The position numbers and the translations under genes are program-made. Positions 55,888 through 64,000 of a DNA stretch of 64,000 bases are shown in pieces. Within the stretch, counting starts at the first letter, position 1, and every line of letters starts with the position of its first letter. The notes below the pieces were generated by a model. That model searched no databases. It saw only the letters and a list, made by a program, of their open reading frames with translations, and was not told where the DNA came from. Location of the stretch: NCBI GenBank assembly GCA_016714445.1, contig JADJNF010000007.1, positions 372,001 to 436,000 of the forward strand. The letters are read 5' to 3'. The stretch is from Saprospiraceae bacterium (GTDB lineage Bacteria > Bacteroidota > Bacteroidia > Chitinophagales > Saprospiraceae).

Positions 55888-57645
55888 ATGAGCTTTAGTA
55901 AAATATCACTTTGGGTATCCTGTATTCTTCTCTCCATCATTGCATTATTCTATTATCCAAAATGGAATAAGGATACTACTGAAGCGACCATAAGTTGGGA
56001 CGTTTCAGGTTATTACTGGTACTTACCTGCTTTCTTCATCTATAATGATGTCAAAAAAATTGAATTTTCCAATCAAATTCTGGAAAAGTACAGACCTACA
56101 CCGGGTTTGCTTCAGGCATATAAGCACAAAAGTGAAAACTATGTCATGAAATACAGCAGCGGACAAGCAATATTGATGATGCCTGGTTTTATTGTCGGTC
56201 ATACTGCAGCAAAAATGTTTGATTACCCGCAGGATGGTTTTTCCCGCCCATATCAGTTTGGTATCTTTTTGTGGGGTCTGCTGGTTACTTTAATCGGATT
56301 GTACTACCTTAGAAAAATCCTAATTCTTTATTTTTCTGAAACCGCCACGGGTCTTACACTGCTAACCATATCATTTGCTACTAATTTTCTGGAATACGGA
56401 GCGATCACTAATGCTATGACGCATAATTTTCTCTTCACGTTATACACTTTACTAATCTGGACTACCATCCGGTTTTACAAAACACCGAGCTTTTTAACAG
56501 CGACAGGAATAGGTATTCTGGTCGGATTAATGGCCCTGACCAGGCCAACAGAAATTATTGCTATTTTAATTCCTCTTAGCTATGGGCTGATACTTTCGGT
56601 AAAGGATATTACCGGCAGGATTACCTTTTTAATAAAACAGTATGAAAAAGTTATTTTAGCTGGCATATTTACAGCAATTATTGGCATGATACAGCTTTTG
56701 TACTGGAAATATGTTGCTGGTGAATGGTTGGTATATAGTTACGAAGAACAGGGATTCAGTTGGTTGCGTCCTCACATTTATGATTGTCTATTCAGTGGAA
56801 GAGCTGGATGGCTGATTTATACACCAGTCATGGTTTTGAGTTTGATTGGCTTTTTCCCATTCATCAGAAAACAAAAAAATGTAGCACTTCCGCTTCTGTT
56901 ATTTAGTCTTTTGTTTTTCTATATAACTTTTGCATGGGACATATGGTGGTATGGTGGCAGTGTGAGCCAAAGAGCACTGGTACAACTTTATCCAGTATTG
57001 GCGTTTCCTTTAGCAGCTTTTTATGATACTTTCACCAAAGTAAATACGAAGGCCATTACTATTTCCATATTCGGACTGTTCTGTGTTCAATATAACTTCT
57101 GGATGACCCATCATGCTCATTACGGCGGACTGTTTGTGGCGGGTGATATGACCAGTGAATATCTGAAAGCTATATTTCTAAGAGATCAACTACCTTCGGA
57201 AGCAAGAAAACTTTTGGACACCAGAAAAATCTACAAAGGCGAAATTAAAAATCCTGTATATCTTATGACTGATAAAGATAGTCTAAATTATTTAGGAAAT
57301 ATATGTTTGAATGACACTGTACAATTCAGCCCGGCAAAAAGGTTTAAATTACCTGCTCAGAAGGGTTGGTTAAGGGCATCAGCTGACTTTTATACAGATC
57401 AGAAAGAATGGGAACAATGGAGAATGGCCCAACTCATCTTAAAATACTATAAAAATGGCAAAGAACTGCGCAATGATGTTTTAAGAGTACAAAGACATCT
57501 TGATCAAGGTCAAAAAACAAATTTATGGTTGGATTCAAAACTTAGATATGAACCCGATGAAGTTGAAATTTATCTTTGGAACGCTGAGAGTACATTTAAA
57601 ATCTGCGCAGAAAATATAAAGTTAATTTACCACACCGGCGAATAG
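55888..57645 (+). CDS. Multi-pass membrane protein, glycosyltransferase-39-like
   Basis: 585 residues from ATG 55888. About 9-11 membrane helices (LWVSCILLSIIALFYYP, FLWGLLVTLIGLYYL, LLLFSLLFFYITFAWDIWWY). WDVSGYYWYLPAFFIYND near the N-terminus has the Asp-rich early loop typical of polyprenol-phosphate-sugar-using glycosyltransferases, but the Asp pair of PMT enzymes is not clear. A C-terminal ~130-residue soluble domain follows. It may transfer a sugar to a lipid or protein at the outer face of the inner membrane; the assignment is by overall layout only. Confidence 0.6.
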   Translation: MSFSKISLWVSCILLSIIALFYYPKWNKDTTEATISWDVSGYYWYLPAFFIYNDVKKIEFSNQILEKYRPTPGLLQAYKHKSENYVMKYSSGQAILMMPGFIVGHTAAKMFDYPQDGFSRPYQFGIFLWGLLVTLIGLYYLRKILILYFSETATGLTLLTISFATNFLEYGAITNAMTHNFLFTLYTLLIWTTIRFYKTPSFLTATGIGILVGLMALTRPTEIIAILIPLSYGLILSVKDITGRITFLIKQYEKVILAGIFTAIIGMIQLLYWKYVAGEWLVYSYEEQGFSWLRPHIYDCLFSGRAGWLIYTPVMVLSLIGFFPFIRKQKNVALPLLLFSLLFFYITFAWDIWWYGGSVSQRALVQLYPVLAFPLAAFYDTFTKVNTKAITISIFGLFCVQYNFWMTHHAHYGGLFVAGDMTSEYLKAIFLRDQLPSEARKLLDTRKIYKGEIKNPVYLMTDKDSLNYLGNICLNDTVQFSPAKRFKLPAQKGWLRASADFYTDQKEWEQWRMAQLILKYYKNGKELRNDVLRVQRHLDQGQKTNLWLDSKLRYEPDEVEIYLWNAESTFKICAENIKLIYHTGE

Positions 57646-57655
57646 CGCTAAGTAA

Positions 57656-57922
57656 TCAAGAAGTAACCCTTCCTATCATACAACTTACAAAGGATGTTGC
57701 CGTGGTAAGCCCTGAACCTTTTCCAGGCTCGGGATATCCCATGCTATGAAGTTTTGATGTGATTATATCTCTGTCAAGATTTTCCAAACCATCAATACGG
57801 ATTGAACCATGCTCAATGTCTACATCCACTTCCTTGATACCACCGATTTTCATCAATCCTGTTTTTATAGAATGTGCACACCCATTACACTTTATATTTT
57901 CTACTTTAATTTCCATATTCAT
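57656..57922 (-). CDS. HMA-domain metal-binding protein
   Basis: 88 residues. HMA domain with the metal motif IKCNGCAHSIKTGLM and GGIKEVDVDIEHGS. Such proteins carry Cu(I) or similar ions, but no ATPase or efflux gene is adjacent, so the partner is unknown. It is convergent with the glycosyltransferase-like gene, stop codons 10 bp apart. Confidence 0.88.
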   Translation of the reverse strand: MNMEIKVENIKCNGCAHSIKTGLMKIGGIKEVDVDIEHGSIRIDGLENLDRDIITSKLHSMGYPEPGKGSGLTTATSFVSCMIGRVTS

Positions 57923-58081
57923 TTTTTATACTTTTATAGTAAACAAATTATAGTCAATTAAGATTAATTTTTTCGATGAATAAAGAATACAAGTGAATTA
58001 TTTTTTTAAAGAATTTTGAAAAGTTTTATCTCATCAAGGCTTTAAAAATAATCCCATTGAGTATGTACAGGTCATATTAAT

Positions 58082-58118
58082 AAAAAAAAAGAGCTCCCAA
58101 ATGAATGAGAACTCCTTT
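58082..58118 (-). terminator. Terminator of the infC-rpmI-rplT operon
   Basis: On the minus strand AAAGGAGTTCTC pairs with GGGAGCTCTTT (one bulge, G-U wobbles), followed by T10. Confidence 0.65.
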
Positions 58119-58145
58119 AAAATCGCAATTTCGGGTGCGTATATC

Positions 58146-58490
58146 TTATCTTACGGAATCAATCACAGCTTTGAAAGCATCCGGGTGATTCATGGCAAGG
58201 TCGGCAAGTACTTTTCTGTTCAGACCTATTTCCTTTTTGCTTAATGCATGAATAAAAGTTGAATAGGACATACCATGCATTCTAGTTGCTGCATTTATTC
58301 TGGCAATCCAAAGTCTGCGGAAAGCTCTTTTTTTGTTTCTTCTATCTCTGTATGCATAAGTATAAGACTTCTCCAGTGCATTAACAGCAACTGTGTAGAC
58401 TTTACTTCTGGCACCAAAGAACCCTCTGGCAGCTTTCAGAATTTTTTTTCTTCGTGCCCTTGAGGCGACGGCATTGACTGATCTAGGCAT
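58146..58490 (-). CDS. rplT: 50S ribosomal protein L20
   Basis: 114 residues, full-length L20: MPRSVNAVASRARRKKILKA, AARGFFGARSKVY, SYTYAYRDRRNKKRAFRRLW, RINAATRMHGMSYSTFIHAL. It is essential for early 50S assembly. It is third in the infC-rpmI-rplT order with a short gap to rpmI. Confidence 0.98.
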   Translation of the reverse strand: MPRSVNAVASRARRKKILKAARGFFGARSKVYTVAVNALEKSYTYAYRDRRNKKRAFRRLWIARINAATRMHGMSYSTFIHALSKKEIGLNRKVLADLAMNHPDAFKAVIDSVR

Positions 58491-58564
58491 AATTATTTGG
58501 TTTTAGTACAATACAGGGATCTGATGGATACTTTACTCCTGTATTCTCGTTAAAAAATAAAATC

Positions 58565-58759
58565 TTATTTGCAGAGCAAGTTTTTAACTTTTGCATAATC
58601 TGCATCACTTACCAAAGCTGATCCAAGCAATCTTGTCTTGGCCTTATTGGATTTTTTTCTCATCAAGTGACGTGCATTTGCCTGAAATCTCTTCAACTTT
58701 CCGGTACCGGTAAAGCTAAATCTTTTCTTTGCACTTGAATGGGTTTTCATTTTAGGCAT
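58565..58759 (-). CDS. rpmI: 50S ribosomal protein L35
   Basis: 64 residues, canonical: MPKMKTHSSAKKRFSFTGTG, KLKRFQANARHLMRKKSNKA. Second gene of the infC operon. Confidence 0.98.
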   Translation of the reverse strand: MPKMKTHSSAKKRFSFTGTGKLKRFQANARHLMRKKSNKAKTRLLGSALVSDADYAKVKNLLCK

Positions 58760-58897
58760 AACATATTCATTTTAGGGACGCAAAGGTAATAAAAAGGTTA
58801 TTCATTTTCCAATTACCTGATCCATATATTTTGATAAATTGCAAGAAATAATCAAATTATTCTTAAAATTTATTCAAAATAAGTAAATCCCGTTTGA

Positions 58898-59488
58898 TTA
58901 TACTCTTTTCTTTTTAGGTGAAATCATGACAATCATACGCTTACCTTCAAGTTTCGGAAGTTCTTCAGCAGCTCCTAATTCTTCCAGTTCTTTCAAAAAT
59001 CTTAAAAGTATCAGCTCTCCCCTGTCTTTAAAAACTATAGCTCTACCCTTAAACTGTACATAAGCTTTGATTTTATCACCATCTTCGAGAAACTTAATGG
59101 CATGTTTTACCTTAAAATCAAAATCATGATCATCAGTATTAGGGCCAAATCTGATTTCTTTAATAACCGTTTTAGCAGTTTTGGCTTTTAGTTCCTTTTC
59201 TTTTTTCTTGCGATCGTAAATGAACTTTTTATAGTCAATAATTTTACAAACAGGAGGATCTGCATTTGGACTGATCTCTACCACATCCAATTCCAATTCC
59301 TCAGCCCACTGGAGTACATGGTAAGTGTTGTAAATCCCTGGTTCTATTAATTTTTTAGCAACTTCGCTTACTTCATCAAAATTTTCACCTACCAATCTTA
59401 TTCTCGGTGATGTTATTTCTCTGTTCAGTCTGTAATTGTACTTTTCATCCTGTACCTTAGATTGTGGTTGAACTCTACCTTTTGCCAA
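58898..59488 (-). CDS. infC: Translation initiation factor IF-3, TTG start
   Basis: 196 residues. N- and C-domains of IF-3 are complete (LNREITSPRIRLVGENFDEV, KKLIEPGIYNTYHVLQWAEE, DVVEISPNADPPVCKIIDYK, IKEIRFGPNTDDHDFDFKVK). The start is TTG at 59486-59488; the frame closes with a stop 18 bp further upstream, and no ATG or GTG is available. A rare start codon on infC is a known self-control device, since IF-3 rejects non-standard starts. Confidence 0.95.
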   Translation of the reverse strand: MAKGRVQPQSKVQDEKYNYRLNREITSPRIRLVGENFDEVSEVAKKLIEPGIYNTYHVLQWAEELELDVVEISPNADPPVCKIIDYKKFIYDRKKKEKELKAKTAKTVIKEIRFGPNTDDHDFDFKVKHAIKFLEDGDKIKAYVQFKGRAIVFKDRGELILLRFLKELEELGAAEELPKLEGKRMIVMISPKKKRV

Positions 59489-59521
59489 ATGATTTTTGTT
59501 TTTGTTTTAATAATAATGGTG

Positions 59522-59529
59522 CAAATATA
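59522..59529 (-). promoter_or_regulatory. infC -7 box TATATTTG
   Basis: On the minus strand, a TANNTTTG match 33 bp before the infC start. It directly abuts the clpC terminator. Confidence 0.6.
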
Positions 59530-59536
59530 AATACAA

Positions 59537-59568
59537 AAGTGCACTAATTTTTCAACATCAGTGCACTT
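59537..59568 (-). terminator. clpC terminator
   Basis: AAGTGCACT (59537-59545) pairs with AGTGCACTT (59560-59568), a perfect 9-bp stem. On the minus strand it is followed by TTGTATTT. It separates clpC from the infC operon. Confidence 0.7.
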
Positions 59569-59584
59569 CCGGTTTAAATTTTAT

Positions 59585-62137
59585 TTATTTGATATCTTCA
59601 TGAGTGTTTGCCTCTGAAAGAAGGGTTATAATTAAACCACTTTTCTCTTCGTTTACATCTGCAAGAAGTTTTGTCCCCTTCTCAGGATTTTCATTCAATA
59701 TAAACTCAGCCAAAGGGTCTTCTATATACTTTTGAATGGCCCTATTTAATGGTCTGGCGCCAAACTGAGGATCATATCCCTTTTCCGCTACAAATGCTTT
59801 TGCTTCATCTGTCATGGTCAGATCAAACTCCAGATTATTCATTCTTTTAAATAAATGTTTAAGATTAATATCAATTATCTTAAAAATATGTTCTTTTTCA
59901 AGACTATTAAATATCACGACATCATCTATCCTGTTTAGAAACTCAGGTGAAAAGGTTTTTTTAAGTGCTCCCTGAATTATGGATTTTATATTTTCTTCTG
60001 AATTTTCCTGACGTGATGAAGTAGCAAACCCAAGTCCCTGTCCAAAATCCTTAAGTTGTCTGACCCCAATATTTGATGTCATTATGATCAAGGTATTTTT
60101 AAAATCTACTTTTCTTCCCAATCCATCTGTCAGCTGACCATCATCCAATACCTGCAATAAAATATTGTATACGTCCGGATGTGCTTTCTCTATTTCATCC
60201 AGCAGAATTACAGAATAAGGTTTTCTTCGAACTTTTTCTGTCAGTTGTCCACCTTCTTCATATCCCACATATCCCGGAGGCGCACCTATGAGTCTTGAGA
60301 TTGAAAATTTCTCCATATACTCAGACATGTCTATTCTGATCAATGAGTCTTCTGAATCAAACATATATCTGGCAAGGGCTTTGGCCAACTCAGTTTTTCC
60401 AACACCAGTAGGACCTAAAAATATAAATGATCCGATTGGCTTGGAAGGATCTTTCAATCCTACACGATTTCTCTGTATAGCTTTGGTTACTTTTATAATG
60501 GCTTCATCCTGACCAATGATCATTCCTTCCAGATCCTTTGTCATTTTTACCAGTTTATTCGACTCGCTCTGCGCTACCCGTTTGACAGGGATACCAGTCA
60601 TCATAGATACCACTTCTGCAATATCATCTTCGTTGACCGGATACTTTTTTGTTTTTGCTTCTTCTTCCCACTCTTCTTTATTTTGTTCGAGCTTACGGAG
60701 CAATTTGGATTCCTGATCTCTAAGATCGGCTGCCCTTTCATATTGCTGGCTTTTTACAGCCTGATTTTTCTGATCCTTAACGATTTCAATTTCCTTTTCA
60801 AGATCTTCAATATACTTTGGTACATGTATATTTTTCAAGTGGGTTCTCGCTCCCACTTCATCCATCACATCTATGGCTTTGTCCGGAAAAAACCGGTCTG
60901 AAATATATCTTTCGCTTAATTTCACACAGGCTACGACCGCTTCATCAGAATAACTCACGTTGTGAAATTCTTCATATTTGCTTTTAATATTGTGAAGGAT
61001 ATGAACAGTTTCTTCCGGTGATGGCGGATCTACCAATACCTTTTGGAATCTTCTGTCCAGTGCGCCGTCCTTTTCAATATATTGTCTGTACTCATCTAGT
61101 GTTGAAGCGCCTATGCACTGCAATTCACCTCTTGCAAGGGCAGGTTTAAATATATTGGAAGCATCAAGTGAGCCAGTAGCACCTCCAGCCCCGACGATCG
61201 TATGAATCTCATCTATAAAAAGAATAATATCTCGGGCTTTCTCGAGCTCTGTCATGATGGCCTTCATTCTCTCCTCAAACTGACCTCTGTATTTGGTTCC
61301 TGCTACCAATGCAGCAAGATCCAGCATAACTACCCTTTTATTGAATAATGTTCTGGAGACTTTTCTTTGAATAATTCTCAACGCCAACCCTTCCACAATA
61401 GCAGTCTTACCTACACCTGGTTCACCAATCAGAATAGGATTATTTTTCTTTCTCCTTGACAAAATCTGGGATACACGCTCTATTTCAATGTCTCTTCCTA
61501 TGATCGGATCCAATTTACCTTCTTCAGCAAGTCTGGATACATCTCTACCAAAGTTGTCCAAAACAGGAGTTCTTGATTTTCCGGTGGCCTTCCTTGTAGT
61601 ACCATACTGATCTCCGCTATCATCATCATCCATAGGTGCGTCTGAATCAGATGGTGTATGTCCCATAAAATCAGGGACATTTGGATCCTGCTCTTGTTTT
61701 ACATAATCCAATTCGGCTTTGAATGCATCATAGTCCACATTAAAGTCGTGAAGTATTTTATTAGCCATATTATCATCATGTTTTAATATTGACAACATCA
61801 AATGCTCAGGACGTATCTCGTCACTTTTGTACACTTTTGCTTCCAGGGAAGTTACCTTTAGTACCTTTTCAGCATGTTTGTTGAGAGGAATACTACCGTA
61901 GTTGTACCCCAATTCTTCTTCATGCCTAGGGGTATGTGCTTTTTCAATTTTATTTTTTAGTTCGTCTATATCAACTTCCAGAGAATCAAGAACTTTGACA
62001 GCCAGACTATCTTTTTCATGCAATAAGCCCAGTAAAAAATGTTCAGTGCCAATAAAATCGTGACCCAATCTGATGGCTTCTTCACGGCTGAGCTGAATGA
62101 TCTTTTTTACTTTTGGTGAAAATTTTCTGTTGTTCAT
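59585..62137 (-). CDS. clpC: ATP-dependent Clp protease ATPase subunit ClpC
   Basis: 850 residues. N-terminal Clp_N repeats (VKKIIQLSREEAIRLGHDFI, GTEHFLLGLLHEKDSLA). First AAA+ with Walker A IGEPGVGKTAIVEG and Walker B IILFIDEIHTI. UVR-like coiled middle (QQYERAADLRDQESKLLRKL). Second AAA+ with LGPTGVGKTELAKA and VILLDEIEKAHPDV. It unfolds proteins for ClpP. No clpP, mcsB or ctsR is adjacent. Confidence 0.98.
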   Translation of the reverse strand: MNNRKFSPKVKKIIQLSREEAIRLGHDFIGTEHFLLGLLHEKDSLAVKVLDSLEVDIDELKNKIEKAHTPRHEEELGYNYGSIPLNKHAEKVLKVTSLEAKVYKSDEIRPEHLMLSILKHDDNMANKILHDFNVDYDAFKAELDYVKQEQDPNVPDFMGHTPSDSDAPMDDDDSGDQYGTTRKATGKSRTPVLDNFGRDVSRLAEEGKLDPIIGRDIEIERVSQILSRRKKNNPILIGEPGVGKTAIVEGLALRIIQRKVSRTLFNKRVVMLDLAALVAGTKYRGQFEERMKAIMTELEKARDIILFIDEIHTIVGAGGATGSLDASNIFKPALARGELQCIGASTLDEYRQYIEKDGALDRRFQKVLVDPPSPEETVHILHNIKSKYEEFHNVSYSDEAVVACVKLSERYISDRFFPDKAIDVMDEVGARTHLKNIHVPKYIEDLEKEIEIVKDQKNQAVKSQQYERAADLRDQESKLLRKLEQNKEEWEEEAKTKKYPVNEDDIAEVVSMMTGIPVKRVAQSESNKLVKMTKDLEGMIIGQDEAIIKVTKAIQRNRVGLKDPSKPIGSFIFLGPTGVGKTELAKALARYMFDSEDSLIRIDMSEYMEKFSISRLIGAPPGYVGYEEGGQLTEKVRRKPYSVILLDEIEKAHPDVYNILLQVLDDGQLTDGLGRKVDFKNTLIIMTSNIGVRQLKDFGQGLGFATSSRQENSEENIKSIIQGALKKTFSPEFLNRIDDVVIFNSLEKEHIFKIIDINLKHLFKRMNNLEFDLTMTDEAKAFVAEKGYDPQFGARPLNRAIQKYIEDPLAEFILNENPEKGTKLLADVNEEKSGLIITLLSEANTHEDIK

Positions 62138-62805
62138 GTATATTATGCTTAAATACTTCTGATGATCAAATTAATATATGTCCACTTAACAAATTACTCT
62201 GCTTGTGGTTCGTGAATTATTAATAACAATTTCGTGCCACTTATAAATATCGGTAATAATGTCAGCCAGTTTACCTTTGTTACCGTCGCGACTATATGCA
62301 ATAATCAAGCTTATTGAATGTAAATATATGATTAATCCTGCTTATTTTGATTATTTATTTTAAAAAAATCATGGTTTTTAACCAATCATTAACCAATATT
62401 CTGAAAACTACCTTTTCATTCTGATAACAAATGTAATGAGTAAGAACAATATATTAAAGACTATAGTAATATTTATTTACTTTTTGATTTGTTTGCATTT
62501 TAAATTTTCGTGCATTCGAGTAAGGTTGTAGATTTTAATTTAGGCAAGGCGCGCCACAAACACACATAAGTAGCAGGCAGATACTACGAATTTCATTACG
62601 AATTTTAAAATAATATTTGTCGGTTACACACAAATGATTGAATTTTATCTATCATCTTACTTAAGAGTGATAATCCCAGAACGTTTTTCAAATATCTTTG
62701 TACAAAAATTGCAATAAAAATAGTACTTTTGCGCTTCTAAATTGAAACATCATGGCATAATCATTGATTAGATCCCATGTATACCCTTAAATTAAAAATT
62801 GTATA
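62138..62805. other. Intergenic region with promoters for clpC and the STAS gene
   Basis: A 668-bp AT-rich gap between divergent genes. Apart from the plus-strand boxes near 62693-62731 I see no hairpin, repeat or open frame that holds up. Confidence 0.5.
62693..62731 (+). promoter_or_regulatory. Promoter of the STAS-domain gene
   Basis: TATCTTTG (62693-62700) and TACTTTTG (62724-62731) both match TANNTTTG. The TTTG of the first could serve as -33 for the second at a 23-bp gap. The gene starts at 62806. Confidence 0.5.
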
Positions 62806-63189
62806 ATGAAATTTACACTAGATAAAACAGAAAGATATACCATTTTCAGACTTCATGAAGAAAATCTGAATTCAATACTTGCACCAGATTTAAAATCAGA
62901 ATTTGTTTTTTTCAGCAATGAAGGAGTTAGAAATTTAATCCTTGATCTTTCTGATGTAAAATATGTCGATTCGTCAGGTTTGAGCGCCATTCTGACAGCC
63001 AACCGTTTATGGAAAGATTATGGTTGTTTTGTTCTTACAGGCGCAAACCATCCTGCTGTTAAAAAATTAATAGAAATATCTCGTCTTGAGTCCATCCTTA
63101 CCATTATCCCTACTACTGAAGAAGCAATAGATTATGTTTTTATGGAGGACATAGAAAAAGAGTTGACCGCTGAAAGTGATGATGAATAA
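62806..63189 (+). CDS. STAS-domain anti-anti-sigma factor
   Basis: 127 residues. The STAS core (LILDLSDVKYVDSSGLSAIL) has the phospho-acceptor serine in DSSG, as in SpoIIAA/RsbV. It would be switched by a serine kinase/anti-sigma factor and phosphatase, none of which is adjacent. The acidic tail (KELTAESDDE) is unusual for minimal RsbV proteins. Confidence 0.92.
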   Translation: MKFTLDKTERYTIFRLHEENLNSILAPDLKSEFVFFSNEGVRNLILDLSDVKYVDSSGLSAILTANRLWKDYGCFVLTGANHPAVKKLIEISRLESILTIIPTTEEAIDYVFMEDIEKELTAESDDE

Positions 63190-63210
63190 CAATCAATTTT
63201 AGCAGTTTAA

Positions 63211-63248
63211 TAAAATACCCCATCAATTTTTATTGATGGGGTATTTTA
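63211..63248. terminator. Bidirectional terminator between convergent genes
   Basis: A perfect 16-bp stem, 63211-63226 against 63233-63248, with a 6-nt loop and T/A runs at both ends. It serves the STAS gene (+) and the TPR gene (-). Confidence 0.9.
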
Positions 63249-63275
63249 TTATTAGCATTTTTTAGAATATCATAT

Positions 63276-64000
63276 TTAATCTGAAGTACGGATAATCGTA
63301 TTCTCCTGTATCCAACAAGGCACAAAATAGCTCTCTCCGGCCTTTTTATTTCTAAAAAATATATCTTCTTTATTGGGCATATATTGTCTGTATCTGTTGA
63401 TCAGTGCATTGGCTTCTGCAGTAGATTTAGCATCAATATTTTTCGCTTTGGTCCACATGTCAATGGCCGGCCATGTCACAACCTGACTTTCCCAACCTCT
63501 TCCTGTACCGCACAATGGTCCACTTGAAGCATATAAATTTCCGATCAACAAGTACGGTTCTCCCCATCCGGATTTTAATTTAGCTGCATCAAGCGCATAT
63601 TTTCTTGCTTTAGGATAATTGCGAACATCCCGGTAATATATTTTAGCGATAAGTAAAAGATACCTGGCTTTTTGCTCATTATCATTTGCCTGTTCCACAC
63701 AATTGATGTAAGATTCTATAGCTTTGGAATATTTGCCGTTAGAGTAATCTTCAATTCCCTGAGCAGCACAGCTTAGTGCTGGTGGAGCCACATAACACTT
63801 TGTATCTTTGGCTTTTTTTATTTCTTTCAGTCTCTCATCTGTAGTTTCACAATTTCCTCTCAACATCCTTGCGTAAGAAAGATTAATCACATCACAACTA
63901 TCTGGGTTGGCTTTAAAGATGGCATAATATTTTTTTCCATAGTAATCACAATCATAAAAACCATCTATTCCTTCAAGCTCTTCCAGTAATACGGGGGCAT
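63276..64000 (-). CDS. TPR-repeat protein (N-terminus cut by window edge)
   Basis: The frame is open to the window edge, so the start lies outside; ~241 residues are visible, beginning APVLLEELEGIDGFYDCDYY. The GTG at 63890 is internal. Tetratricopeptide-like helices follow: AAQGIEDYSNGKYSKAIESY, KARYLLLIAKIYYRDVRNYP, KARKYALDAAKLKSGWGEPY. Several cysteines (GNCETT, TKCYV, LCGTG, PCWIQ) are notable. It belongs to a Bacteroidota TPR family without an assigned role. Confidence 0.8.
   Translation of the reverse strand, partial: APVLLEELEGIDGFYDCDYYGKKYYAIFKANPDSCDVINLSYARMLRGNCETTDERLKEIKKAKDTKCYVAPPALSCAAQGIEDYSNGKYSKAIESYINCVEQANDNEQKARYLLLIAKIYYRDVRNYPKARKYALDAAKLKSGWGEPYLLIGNLYASSGPLCGTGRGWESQVVTWPAIDMWTKAKNIDAKSTAEANALINRYRQYMPNKEDIFFRNKKAGESYFVPCWIQENTIIRTSD

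Overview
The window is chromosomal DNA of a low-GC Bacteroidota, most likely from the Saprospiria or a near relative. The evidence is type A C-terminal sorting domains of the type IX secretion system (T9SS) on several exported proteins, TANNTTTG promoter boxes, an ECF sigma/FecR/TonB receptor/DUF4249 locus, LytTR two-component systems with propeller sensors, and an infC-rpmI-rplT cluster beside clpC. There is no rRNA, CRISPR array, transposase or recognisable prophage. Two tRNA genes, Ser(UGA) and His(GUG), are present.

Layout. 1-12.5 kb is almost all minus strand: a TetR regulator cut by the window edge, T9SS-exported proteins (SGNH hydrolase, thioredoxin-like, endonuclease I), a DinB-like protein, a propeller lipoprotein, a metallocarboxypeptidase overlapping fumarylacetoacetase, and an outer-membrane barrel. 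12.9-14.9 kb holds a WYL regulator, an AHSA1-like protein and a small conserved protein. 15.1-25.4 kb holds a LytTR response regulator, its frame-broken LytS-like kinase, a propeller protein, a 1247-residue LRR/LamG protein and a stand-alone LytTR protein. 25.4-30 kb carries a broken small gene and secreted proteins. 30-34 kb holds malic enzyme and a divergent TetR/methyltransferase-like pair with tandem operator-like sites.

34.1-36.6 kb is the most unusual gene set: RNA 2'-phosphotransferase (KptA), an HNH endonuclease and a methyltransferase-HIT fusion in one operon behind a perfect palindrome. 36.9-39.5 kb is a NarL-type two-component system with a membrane protein and a lipoprotein. 39.8-45.1 kb is a plus-strand set: a small Cys-containing protein, a papain-like protease with no signal peptide, a chagasin-like inhibitor lipoprotein, a coiled-coil membrane protein, a peptidoglycan-binding/CHAP protein, a Bor-like lipoprotein and an FAD oxidoreductase. 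Then follows a 1.2 kb gap with a MITE-like inverted-repeat element and a possible small RNA. 46.3-64 kb holds an ATP-grasp ligase, YebC, tRNA-Ser, a Crp/Fnr regulator, the sigma/FecR/TonB locus, tRNA-His, a membrane glycosyltransferase-like protein, an HMA domain protein, the translation genes, ClpC, a STAS protein and a TPR protein cut by the edge.

The intergenic DNA is unusually structured: a 103-bp palindromic repeat in two copies with a covarying hairpin, a 30-bp repeat in two copies, a GATC-rich 75-bp repeat tract, a double hairpin, and two promoters sharing one palindromic operator at identical spacing. All functional statements rest on motif recognition by eye; no database search was possible.
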